Shown: one piece after another, positions 34,122 through 45,492 of the stretch | Layout: every line of letters starts with the position of its first letter | How positions within the stretch are numbered: position 1 is the first letter of the stretch | Assembly (NCBI GenBank): GCA_019096155.1 | Contig: JAHCVI010000006.1 | Coordinates: forward strand, 744,001 to 808,000 | Direction: 5' to 3' | Source of the DNA: Staphylotrichum longicolle | Lineage: Eukaryota; Ascomycota; Sordariomycetes; Sordariales; Chaetomiaceae | DNA: 64,000 nucleotides | Notes under the pieces: model-generated | Database searches by the model: none | What the model was told of the DNA's origin: nothing | Seen by the model: the letters and a program-made list of their open reading frames with translations, nothing else | Made by a program: the position numbers and the translations under genes

Positions 34122-35318
34122 ATGGAGACGGGACAATATGGTATAAATACTTCAACTTGAATCAGCGCTAGGAAACACACTGACACCAGTTTCAGTCCAG
34201 GGCAGCGTCTACTTCTATGCCCCCAACAAGGGCGCCCCGGTCTTCTTTGCGACCGCCTTTGCGCTGTCCGGGATCTACCACATCTATCAATGCATGTAAG
34301 TTTCCCGCACACTCTGTTTTAACTACAGGTCTTCCCTAACACCGAATCAGCCACTACAAGAGCTGGCGCCTGACTGGCCTCTACGTCTTCTGCGCCATCC
34401 TCTTCACCTCGGGCTTCATCGTCCGGACCATGGGCGCCTTCGACTACGAAAACCTAATCAAGTTCATCGTCAGCACCTGCCTGATCTACGCAGCGCCGTG
34501 CGTAACCTCTCCTCTCCCCCCCCCCCCCCCCCCCTTCCTCATCATCACCCTACTTCAACCTCCACTAAACCGTACACAGCCCCCTCCTCGAACTCGCAAA
34601 CTACAACATCCTCGGCCGCATCCTCTACTACGCCCCGTACCACTCCCCGATCCACCCGGGCCGCGTCATCACCACCTTCGCCTTCATCTCCTTCATCGTC
34701 GAGGTCCTCAACGGCAACGGCGTCGCCTACTCAGCCAACCAGTCCCTCACCCCGCAACAACAATCCACCGGCCGCGCCCTGCTCAAGGCGGCCCTCGTCA
34801 TCCAGCTCGGCGTGCTCGCCCTCTTCGTCCTGCTCGCCGCCGCCTTCCACCGCCGCTGCCTGCGCGCGGGCTTGCGCAACGCGGGCCTGCTCGCCGCGCT
34901 GCACACGCTGTACGCGTCGACCGCGCTGCTCGGCGTCCGGACCGTGTTCCGCGTCGTCGAGTACTGGAGCATCGCGCAGCACGACTTTTGGAAGCCCGAG
35001 GGCATCGACCGCAGCCGGCTCAGCCCGGCCATCCGGTACGAGTGGTTCTTTTGGGTGTTTGAGGCCGGCCTGATGCTGGCCAACCAGGTGCTGGTGAACG
35101 CGCGGCACCCGCGGCGCTACCTGCCGCAGAGCGCGAAGGTGTACCTCGCGGTGGACGGGGTGACCGAGGTGAGGGGACCGGGCTACAAGGATGGGCGGGC
35201 GCTGTGGGTGACGGTGCTGGATCCGTTTGATGTGTGGGGGTTGGTGAGGGGAAGGATAAGGGGGAGAGGTTTTGGGAGGGGGTCCGGAGGGGAAGGGGGA
35301 GGGGAGGAGGGATGTTGA
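34122..35318 (+). CDS. RTA1-like seven-transmembrane protein
   Basis: Member of the fungal RTA1/RTM1 family of lipid-translocating-exporter-like membrane proteins linked to stress and drug resistance. Exons are 34122-34140, 34196-34295, 34351-34497 and 34580-35318, giving 334 aa; an acceptor 6 nt upstream (exon from 34190) would add two residues. Seven hydrophobic segments are spaced as in the family, with GSVYFYAPNKGAPVFFATAF near the N-terminus, HYKSWRLTGLYVF, a TM4 region around NILGRILYYAPYHSPIHPGR and VFRVVEYWSIAQHDFWKPEG after TM6. The C-terminal tail is Gly/Arg-rich. Intron 3 contains a run of 19 C (34516-34534). Substrate unknown. Confidence 0.85.
34516..34534 (+). repeat. C19 homopolymer inside an intron
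   Basis: Nineteen consecutive C residues inside intron 3 (34498-34579) of the RTA1-like gene, upstream of the acceptor. It may act as an extreme pyrimidine tract; length is likely to vary between isolates or reads. Confidence 0.9.
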
Positions 35319-38300
35319 GGCGCAGGCGTGAGTTGCGGTCGAATGGGGTAAGGACGAAGGAAGAGACGTGTTTGGGCCGCGGCCTCTGTTTGTTGGGAAT
35401 TGTCGGCTTGAATATATGGGTTGATGTTGTCGGTTTTTAGACAGGGATAACTTTCCATTAATCATAGACTGCGTTCCTTCTTTGATGTCTAGCAACAGTC
35501 ACGAATGAATTGTGTACCCCCCGTGCCAAAGGTCTGCACTACGACGACAGAAATATTTGATTAGACTTGAGAGCCGGCAAGGCGCAATCCGTCGGAAGCA
35601 GTTGAAGTATGATGTCAACTGTCGCGGGGCCATGCCAATCATCAGACACAATGCCCATTGGGGGTGCAGGGTTGGACAGGCTTGTTCATGGACGGCGTGC
35701 GAGAGGTCGCGGACATGGTAAACCGGCATCGAGAGAGAGAAAGACCCCATTGACCCTTGGGGTGATCTGCCACTGCTTCTGAAAGAGGGCGGGAAATAGT
35801 CGTAGTCTCAAGGGTGGTAGAACGGATAGAAACCTACTAGGAACCTTCAGGCTTGGAGCCCTCTTGTGCGTTAAAGTGTCTGTTGGTGAGTAGCCCAGGT
35901 GGACGGATCTGGCGAGGAGGGTAGTTCATAGATCGGCCCAGGGGGCGATGTACCCCTCGAAAGATGTGAATGTCTGCCTGAGTTTTGAGGAGGCTGTTGT
36001 GATGGAGGGAAACAGCCGTTGCGGGAGGAAACCGCGATGGCGGTTGCTAAAGTAAAGATATAGAACTACTGAACACAACAGATTAGGCGTGAGTTTGGTC
36101 AATAACCTTTGCATTTCCTGCTGTATCTTCTCGCCTGGGAAATGGCACGAGCTTTGTGTTTGATAAGTCAGGAATTGGGCTAAGATTATTTGTCCGGCGC
36201 CGGCAGCAGTAGGTCTCGATGCCCGTGGCGTCTCAGGAGCCTCTAAGACTACTGGAAACAGCGCTATCTTGGCTTCCTAAGAGTGTAATGTGTTGTGATC
36301 ACAGACTGAAGATGACAGGTTTCTTTTTGCTAGCACGCATTTTGATATGAACCAAGGTGGAACGAATCATCACCCTGCACTTTGTTCCAGTTTTTCAACA
36401 CAAGCAGAAAGAAAATCCCTTGTACAAAAGATCTCTGCGCCACACTGGAATCTTGTTTGGGGCCATGCTGGGTTGAGATAGGAGTCGAGAGCTCGAGGCT
36501 CTCTGCACCCCGCCGGCCGCTCTTTGAACCGTTTCGTGAGTCGTCCTCAACGGACCAACCTGCTTTCGTCTGTCTGGGATAAGACCAACGCTTTGAAAAC
36601 CATTGCATTGAAAACCTGCCGCGTGACGACTCGAGCAGAGGAGTCCAAGATAATGAGTGCTCCGAAAGCCAAGATGTGCGACAGGATCTATGGTGGCTTA
36701 GGCAATCCCCTGGGCCCGGGAAGAGGCTTGGGGGCCGCGGCGCTCGCGTGCATCTGACAATCTCATTTCCATCCTTCGGCAAGAACCGAAGTCCGGGATG
36801 ACCGGGGAATTTCTTCCAGACGGATTTAGGAATATTTGGCCCCCACCATGGACTGTGGTGAGAGAAAGCTGATGAGGTCATGGATACATTGGAGATGCTA
36901 TTCCCATCGTGGGTAATCTAAAGATGATGTATTACGAAGTAATTTTCTGTATACGCATCGTCTCAAGTTCTGTCATGCCTCGCGACGCGTCTACAAAGCG
37001 GGGAATGGGTTGACTTGTGTAGATGTCGGTGAGATGACCGTAGATCAATTGTGATGCGACCGAAGTTTGAGGCTTCGGAGCCCATACCACGGGTTTCGAG
37101 CACTTTGCTTGCAAAGCCGCACGGAAAACTTTCCATACCATCCCAAGAATGATTCATCCTTCCCCAACTCGGGGTAAAATGGAGAACATCGGCGGGATCT
37201 CACTCCGAAACTCGTCTGGCTTACCCGGTCGACTGGATGAAAATGGAGTCATTTCAAAGATGTGATCAGGTATTGCACGAACCACTCCCAGACCAGCGTT
37301 CTCAAGGCTCCGTTTCAAAGAAGCTACGTGGAGTGTACGTGAGTCAACCATCTGAGACCGCTATTGAGTTTGCTCCGTTCACTTCTGACCATTGATCACG
37401 GTATATGTTGCTGTTGTGTAGTTGTGACTGTGGGCTTGAAAGAGGTGGGGAGTTTTGTTGGGGCAGCTGGGCTTGGCGAATCACAGAGAGTACCGAGGCC
37501 ACCCCACTCTGTGTGTGTTTGACGTGTGGATCGGACGAGGGGTTCTCAATTGGGAAACTGCATCTGGGATGCTGCCACAAAACCAATCTTGAGAAGCCTG
37601 ATGCAAATGCTCCTTCACTCGTGGCTCCCCGCAATCCACGCCAGGAATGGCTGCAGGGAAATGAAGCGTGGCGCTGGCTAAGGATTGATGCACCACGGGC
37701 GCATCTCGATCTCGGCCTCGAGGCACGACAGCTAAAGCGCCGTGCGTGTCTGGCTGTTTGCGAATTGTTTCGTTTCGGTCGCGTGTTTCTGAGATGCACC
37801 CCTTGAGGCAATCACTTGGAGCCTGCCGGTCGATCCACAGCTCGCTCTGCTTCGATCCTTTTTGTCGGGTTTTTGTTTGTCTGGAGCGCGTGTGTGCGAG
37901 TTGTTGGGGCGGTCATGGGCACTGCCCCGAGGATTGGCCTTCCTCCAAGCCCGCCAAACCCGCCAGACCCGTGGCTTGTTCATCTGGAATCTCCTCCGAA
38001 GCCGAGCTTACCGCTTCCGAGTTCCTCTGCCCGATTCGGGAAACCCCGAAGCGCAAGCTCGAAAGCTGGAAGCGCGCGGGACACTCAGGCTCACAGGCCG
38101 GCAAGACGGGTGTCACAAGACGCACGTAAGACATAAAAAGCTGGCCACGGTCGCCTCCGCCTTCGCCTCTGTTGTTGGTTGCGGACGGAATGCTGCCGGA
38201 TCCTGACCCTGCGGTTGCGCTGGCACTTTTGCCTCATCTGGCTGCACATCTGCACTCGGCTTTCCAGGTTCTGGTTCGGGGTCCAACTCGGCGGTTTGGC

Positions 38301-38819
38301 GCGAAATTGGCTCAGATTGGCTAACGGCACAAGGGGCGACAGGGTGGCCAGATGAGCCAGGAAGCCAGGAAGCCAGGCGAGCCAGGCTGCCGCTTTTCCA
38401 CCAAAAACCAAAATAATCCCCGCCCAGCGGCAGTGCACTACCGCAGCACACCCCGGTCTCATTCCTTTTTCCTGTCACTCACCCCACCCCTCGCACCCCT
38501 GAAGTCTTGGACCCGTTCCCCTTGGACCAGGACCTTAAACATCAGATCGACCCCCTCAAGGTTCGCCTCTCCGAGGGACCGGACACGGGCTAAATTGCCG
38601 AGCATTTTGTGGACTGTGGATGAGAGAGAAGCGCGCGACGTTGCTCGGCTCAGCTAATCCCAACATATCAAGGCCCTGTTTCGCCTCCTGTGATAGGGGA
38701 ACGCAGCTGAAGCCCTTGCTTGCCACGATTCTGCTATTATATCCCACATCACCTGGGGTTCTCTTCTCAGCCGGCACCTGACAACCTTCCAACCTGGCAT
38801 TCTCAACCAACTTCCCACC
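35319..38819. other. Long intergenic region, no supportable gene
   Basis: 3.5 kb. The longest open frames (37344-37811 minus, 37405-37806 plus) overlap antisense to each other and have no domain or codon-bias support. A TATA-like stretch (TATTATAT) lies near 38733, about 85 bp upstream of the next gene's start. No transposon ends or RNA genes were recognised. Confidence 0.5.
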
Positions 38820-39980
38820 ATGGACAACCAAGCACAGGGACAACCACGGACCGAGCGATGGGGGCCCGAGCTATATGTGCACCTGGAGTTCAGGGTATCT
38901 TGGGGCGGCAAGAAGCAGACGCCGCCAAAGAACCACCAGATCACTTACAGATCGCGCGGGCCACGCGAGCGGACGCCCGCCTTCCCGCGTCAGGTCCCAG
39001 CACCCAACACCAACTATCTCGCCGCCATCCACACCTTCGAGCAGAGGCAGTCCATGATCCGTGAACTCCGCCACAACTATGTCCACCACAACAACAACCC
39101 GAACCGCCACCATCAGATGCAGGAGTACTACCAGGGAGACCCGCCGCGCGCACAGCTCCAGGTCCCCATCATCCGGGAGCCCCAGCGGCCAACAAGGGCC
39201 GACGGGCGGCCTTCTTCCCACGAGCGGGGCCGTTCCGCCCCGCCTCCGATCGGCGAAAACCCCTGGGACGTGAGCTTCCACCCGGACCAAGCCCGGACCT
39301 CAGACATGGAGGAGCCCAACCGGTCCGCGGCAGCAGAGATCAGGCGGAAACCCCTCCCCGCACCGCCATCCCAGTTCCGCCTCGGAGAGGGCGGGCAGCC
39401 CTGGTCGACCTGGTCCCTCCCCGACGGCTACGACCCAGACACGCACCCCAAAGACGACGACGACCTCACCGCCACCTACAACACCTACAACACCTACGAC
39501 AGCAGCGACGCCTACACGGACCTCCCCGTCCACTCGGCGGCGGCGGTGGCCGCCGGCGCGGGCGCGGGCGCGGACCGCAACTCGACCACCTACGCCACCA
39601 ACCCGACCATGGTCTCGACCTTCAGCCCGGAACCGACCTCCCCGGCCCCGCCCCGGACCCGCGACCTGGAGACCGGCCGCGCCCGCGAGCTCGGCGCCCT
39701 CTCGGCCGCCATGATGACGGTCGACAACGGCTTCGAGACGCAGTGGTGGTACCAGGGCCCGCGCGCGAGCGTCGCCTTGTCCGATGACGGCGGCGGCGGC
39801 GACAACAACGAAACGAAGCGGCGGCCGAGCACCCCGGACGAGAGCCCCGTTCACAGGGGGAGGGGGTGGTCGGCGTCGGACGACGGTGGTGGTGGTGGTG
39901 GTGGTGGTGGTAGTCCTCTTGACGGGGCGGGGACGGCGACGCCCAGGCGGCGTACACGGCCGGCGTGGTCTCGCCCATGA
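38820..39980 (+). CDS. Orphan low-complexity protein (386 aa)
   Basis: Not recognised. Single exon with good start context (CACCATGG) and a TATA-like box upstream. The first about 85 residues look structured (RWGPELYVHLEFRVSWGGKK, TNYLAAIHTFEQRQSMIREL). A His/Asn-rich stretch follows, then a disordered Pro/Ser/Arg/Asp-rich region with TYNTYNTYDSSD repeats, an Ala/Gly tract and a Gly9 run encoded by a GGT microsatellite (about 39884-39912). After that repeat the reading ends in a basic tail (RRRTRPAWSRP). Another frame there reads AYTAGVVSPMTEAAFSPAP before a stop at 40023, so the true C-terminus is uncertain. Probably intrinsically disordered; no membrane or secretion signal. Confidence 0.6.
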   Translation: MDNQAQGQPRTERWGPELYVHLEFRVSWGGKKQTPPKNHQITYRSRGPRERTPAFPRQVPAPNTNYLAAIHTFEQRQSMIRELRHNYVHHNNNPNRHHQMQEYYQGDPPRAQLQVPIIREPQRPTRADGRPSSHERGRSAPPPIGENPWDVSFHPDQARTSDMEEPNRSAAAEIRRKPLPAPPSQFRLGEGGQPWSTWSLPDGYDPDTHPKDDDDLTATYNTYNTYDSSDAYTDLPVHSAAAVAAGAGAGADRNSTTYATNPTMVSTFSPEPTSPAPPRTRDLETGRARELGALSAAMMTVDNGFETQWWYQGPRASVALSDDGGGGDNNETKRRPSTPDESPVHRGRGWSASDDGGGGGGGGGSPLDGAGTATPRRRTRPAWSRP

Positions 39981-42900
39981 CCGAGGCCGCGTTCAGCCCG
40001 GCGCCGCCGCCGCCTGTGGGCTGATGCAGCGGACCATGTCGACGCGGTCGGAGGAGCTGTGGTTTCGCGAGAAGGGGTGTTAGTTGGTTCTGTTGTTAGG
40101 GGGGTAGTGCCGGGGGTTGGCTGTGCATACACGGTGTGTATTTTGGGATGGCGTTTTGGGGGTGGTTTTTGAAAGGGGGGTGTAAAGGGGGGGTTTGGGT
40201 TTGTTGTTGGGTTGGGTTGGATTGGTTTCATGACACGAGCGAGCGAGCGAGCGCGTGAGCAAGATGGATGGATTCCTCTTTGGGGGGTGTACGAATACGA
40301 GGGTGTTTGCCAGGCATCTCGATGGGTTTTTCTTGTTGACTTGGGAAGCAGAGGTTGAGGCTTCCTCTGGGCCATGTTTCAGCCTGCGTGGAGGAGATTC
40401 CCCAAAAGCTAATGTTGTCGTTTTGTGTTTACCCTCTAACTACTGGGCAACGGAGGCCGTCGATCGCCCAGCCTACACAGTAATGAATGATACCAATACC
40501 GAGGGCCGTTCCTTGCTCCTCATGTTTATTCTGTCTTTTTGCCATGTTGGAAAGTCATGTCTGCACCATGCCATGATGAATGATGCTTGGGGGTGCGGGA
40601 TAACGTTACACTGACCGTGCTGGCATACACGAAGCAGCAGGATCAAATGCGATGCCACTTTACTCAAACGTTCTGAGCGTTCGTACCTGAACAGACCGGC
40701 ATTCCTTTGCACTCGGAGATACGAAGCTCTTCAGGCACCAAGAATAGGGCGAGCCCGAGCCGGCCCGTTTGTGCAGCCAGGGTTTGGAATCATCCAGTCT
40801 CAGCTCGAGCCGGCGGCTGCGATGCGCGACAACCGACACGCTCGAAAGCAGCGGAACAAAACATGGGTTGTGCTCCGTACTGCTGCCGAGCGGCGCAGTG
40901 TTGGGTTTGTATTTTGCGTGTAAGGGGTGCGTGTTGAAGATGGGATGGTGGGAAAGCACAACGCTTCCCAGTGTCTGTCACGTCAAACTCCGGGTTGGGA
41001 CGGGCAATGCCGGTTCTCTCCTGCTTGGTATGAGTTGAGCTTTGCACTCATCACTTGGTGCTCTTGTCACTTTCTTCCAACGGACAGTTTGGGAGAAATG
41101 CAGGGTAGTGTCGGCGTCGGTAGGCTGCCGGGGAGTACGAGTGGCATCCGGCCAAGGGCAATGTTGGATGAGGTGCTGCTGTGTACTCCAGTGGGTTCCC
41201 CTTTGTGGTTGTCAGCCGGCTTGTAGTTGTATCGTGCACCCGAAGCGCTGTGGGTGAGGTTCTGCAGCTGTGCGTTACCACCTCCCAGTCAGCCCCTGAG
41301 AGTCTACTTTGAGTCCAGTCTCCCCCCTAGGGTAGGCGGGATGGCGCAGACACACTGTCCTCCACTCTGCTCGAGACGGAATGACACGGATGCAGTGTTC
41401 TCGCCACGATCACACTGAGCGCGGCATGTTATTTCCAGGGTTGAGGAGACACAATCTCCGGCTCGGCACGGGCACGGCCATTCACACCTGACGCTGCATG
41501 TCCTCGGCGTGGAGAGTCTTTTGCTGCTACTTCCGTGGGGCTGAGAGGGTTTAATCTGCTGCTTTAGGCTGCCAGATTTGAGGGCGTCACTGGAATCCAG
41601 CCGAGGGGGGGTGACAGCGGGCCGGTGGAGAGTGTGTTCGGGACTGTGGCCGGGGCGCAAGGGACATGTTGCTGCTCGCTGTCACTCGCATGTCATGTCT
41701 CAGGGTTCCTTGGGCAGGTCGACTGCTGGGCGGTGTTGGATGGGGTCATCGACAGGTCGGGTCTTGTCCGCCATGGTTCGAACTTCCAGACGTGACAGGC
41801 TCTCCTGGAGCCGCTTACCCAAGCAAACAGTGTGTTTGCCCCTGAAGTTAGGCAGCGAGAATTAAGATGCTGGTCTGGGGCAGTGGCAACTTCCGCAAGT
41901 TCAGGATGGGGTAAAGGGTCGCCAAGCAGGAGACCCGGTGGAATAGGACGATCGTGGCCAGCAGCCGGCAACGGCCACCGGCTTTCTTTCTGCGAAGGGC
42001 CAATATTTACGGTGCTGACCTACCCGCACCCGAGTGAGATGCCACGACAATGTTTCAAGCGCAAGTCAGCCTGCTGCCATGGAGTGGTAGGTTCGGTGGA
42101 GTGTGCTGATGGGATGTCCAATGTCCAGCGACCCCTTTCTTCTACCCCTGATGCAGTTGTTACTGGCCGCAGTTTGGCGCCCGACGTGAAATTCCGCTGC
42201 CTAACTTCAGGGAGGTGGCTGTCTTGTTACATTTCCAGGCTGCATATGAGGGCCGTAACAAGTGCTACAGGGGTAAAATTGCCCAGCTAGCTCTCTTGAT
42301 GCCCGCTCCGAGCACTAGAGCTGGCTGAATGGGGAAAGGGGCGGTAACGGCGCGCGAGGGAAGAGCACGACTCCCCTTCTCCCCGTCAACCTACATTATC
42401 TAACAAGTGTTGAACTCGACAACCCTGCTGGCTTCTCGTGAAACGTTGAGCAGTAATCATGAGGATCATTTAAGGCAACTCATCCGAACTGTGGAAGGCG
42501 AGGCCAAGAACACAGCAATGGAATACGGATGCTTACCCCCCTTTCTTCCATACGGATGCCCCCGTCTCCCCGCTGATAGCCGGCCACGGTGTCTGGAGCT
42601 CGGCACCAGATGGGGCTGCACGGGACGAGATCGGATGGAGGAGGCAGTGAGTTGACGTGCCTTGTTTACCTGTCTGGACAGAGGATGTCGCTGGCAGACG
42701 GCACGGGCGGGTACAGTGATCAACTCCAGTGGGTAGCGGTGGGCCGCCGGTCGGCAGAATGGGCGAGTCGACATGAATCCTTCCAATCTCGTTGGCACCT
42801 GCTTGCTTTCACCGCTGGCTATGGCCCCGGCCGCGAGAGGAGAGTTGGCGTTGCAGCGGGGGGATTCTGAGGCCGTGGTGATCGGGCCGGAGGGGGAAAG

Positions 42901-45492
42901 GATTGTGGGTTTTGCAACATACGGTGGGGAGGATACAACGTCGTTGGGGGCGTTGAGGCACAGTGGGCTCTTCGTCGGACGGATGAGATGGCTCGGCATG
43001 CGTTGGCAGCGATCTCCAAGGCCTGTCTCCCCTCTCCATGTGGATGGATGGGGCTCATCGCCAGCGGAACTTCCCAGACGAGCCCACTGTTATGAGCCCG
43101 ATGAGAAACCCGCGTCTCCTTGAGCCGCTAAAGGTTGCACTACGCTGAGGCTCAGCTTCAACCACAACCTGGAGCCCGGCGGCAGGGGGTGAAGTCGGTG
43201 GAACGGCGTGAGAGACCAAGCCGAGCCCGCGGCGCGGCCAGGTCTGAGGCCCACTCGGCGCTGTGTTGTTTGTTGAGGTAATGGATGGATCCTCACAGGA
43301 ACAGGCAACAACTTTTGACGCCTGGGATTGGGGGGAACCGGCTCTGCCATCCCCCGCGTGGTCAGGGGGAAGGGAGCCGCCTCAGATCTTGGGGATAGCC
43401 TCATTGACCCTACCCTCACTTCTGACCCAGGCCTGCATTTCCCGTGCGCGTGGCTGGCTGGCCCAGATCCGGAGCCATCTCCCGCAGCAGGGCATCGGCG
43501 TTGTCATCCTTGATCCACCCAGCGCGCGTGCTGCTTCATGAGCCGCTGGACACCACCTCGTCAGAACCCCTCTGCCGGCAGCGACCATGTCCTCCCTCTC
43601 CTGCCTCAGCTCGGGGCTTCTGATCACGTCACAGATGTGCATGCTGCATGTCCGCACCCCCTTCAGGCCATCACCAAGGTTCGGTTCGTTGGCCGCGTTG
43701 TTAGATGAGGTAGGATTTAAGCTCAGAATAATTCTGCTGCCTGGCTGCAAGCTTCCGCCCCGGAACATCCTCAGACATCCAATCACGGTAGCCAGAGGAT
43801 TCGGGCTCTGCCAATGCCCCACGATGCGATTATCGAGGAGAACGGAGCAGATCTGCGGTACCCGATCGGAAAGAAAAAAAAAAAAGGAAGCGTTAGGCCT
43901 GCTCCTGACCACGCCGCTCAACAACTGCAAGCTTGTGCTGTGTACAGCACCCGAGAGGCTGACTGACTTGACTCTGAATTTGTCGCTCAGCAGCGATGAG
44001 AGCCCACTGCCGGGTGGCACTCTCCCGTGTTGTTGGAAACCCCCGGTGGAGAGGGGACTTTGACATGCAAGCGAAGTTCGCCCCCCCGTTGTCCCACATG
44101 GCCAACTGTCACCTCTCAAGGAAATGCCAATTCCAAAGCATCCACGTTCCATCACATGAAGTCCGCGATCCCATTGAGGCTTAGCTGACCCTGCCGCATC
44201 GCTTACCCCTGAGCCATAGCGCGCACATTATCTCCCGTCCCCGGTCTGTGCGCGTTTCATGATGCCCCCTGTCTTCCCAGACTGGCGGGTCTGAAAGTTC
44301 CAACCCTGAGGAACGACGCGTTTTGCTGGCGTCGAGTCTGCCTGCCCAGCGCGTGATTCTCCCCGTGACAGAGTCTGCCGAGAGAAGCAACTTTGCCTGC
44401 CGAGGAAGAGGAGATGACACCGTTCCCACGTAAGGAGCAAGGCAAGGTTCAGACTCGGGTATCTGTCAACAACAGGTCAGCGTTGCCCCGGATGAGCGAG
44501 AGTGATGTCAGCATCAGGCAACATGCCCCCCACGACGACACGAGAATATATTGGATGGCAGGATATCATTGATGGCAACAAAGACAGAGGGCATGATGTT
44601 TGTAAGTCGAAAACATACGAACTGACCTGTCGGAGTGGCCAATCACCAATCACCTCGACAACCACAGGGGCCCCCCTTGCCGACATTCTGAGCCGCATTT
44701 TGGCTTCGATCATCCGCCCTTGAGCAGCGATACACTCAACAACAAATCGACAAACAATACACGCTTCCAATTTCTAGACCAACTCATTTTCCCGAATGGA
44801 AACCCCATCATGACCCTGTGTGACCCTCAAAGCCCAAATCCTAGCCGTTCTGGTCTAGGAGTTCCCTCGCTCTGCCCCAACCGACCATTCCATGGCCCCT
44901 CAAAAAACAAAGAGAAACAACAAAAACTCAAAAATGCCATGAAACGATTGAGGAGAGAAACGAATGGAGTCTGTAAGCCAGAATGAAATGCCCCAAAGAC
45001 CCAGACGACAAGAAGGTAAGTGAAATAGTAAACAAGAAGTGAAATGTCCAACCCGTGACATGACGGCCTGTGCCCTCAAAACCCATTGCAAAAGCCCCCG
45101 TCCTCGCGGAATGCGCGGGGGTTCCTCAAAGTAAACATCAGGATGAGCGGGATGGCAGCACCCAGAGCCTGTCCGTCCGCCCTCAGCATGACCCAACAAA
45201 ACGCCCGCCAGCCACCTACCCAGCCCATATCCGAAAAAGCCCAAACAGGACACCCCGAGCAACGAACCAGTTCAGTCCCAGCCCCAAAACCCAAACAGCC
45301 CATACAACAACGACAAGTATCGGAGCAGGCAGCGCAGCAGTGCCACGAGACTCAACCTCGGCCAGCCAACGACGGGCGGGGCAGGTCGAGCAAAGCAGAG
45401 GCAGCAAGCCCAGCAAAACCCAAAAGTCAACTTCCATCACCTCCACCTTTTCCTCCTCCTCCTCTTCCTCTCACTCAACCCTAATCCTTCTC
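39981..45492. other. 5.5-kb gene-poor region downstream of white collar-1
   Basis: No supportable protein gene on either strand; open frames are short, mutually antisense and of random-looking composition. It contains a (GAGC)n-like stretch near 40237 and a perfect 18-bp inverted repeat (41840-41857 / 42195-42212). The part near 45.0-45.49 kb is probably the wc-1 3' UTR. No RIP-like AT enrichment is obvious. Confidence 0.5.
41840..42212. repeat. Perfect 18-bp inverted repeat flanking 337 bp
   Basis: CCCTGAAGTTAGGCAGCG at 41840-41857 recurs as its exact reverse complement at 42195-42212, with a partly conserved GAATT beside each arm. No open frame of note and no target-site duplication were found. 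It may be a decayed small DNA transposon or a structured RNA; neither is shown. Confidence 0.5.

Noticed and set aside
41828..42220. hAT-like transposon termini (CAGTG near the left arm)
   Set aside because: The arms differ outside the 18-bp core and no 8-bp target duplication is present, so only an inverted repeat is reported.
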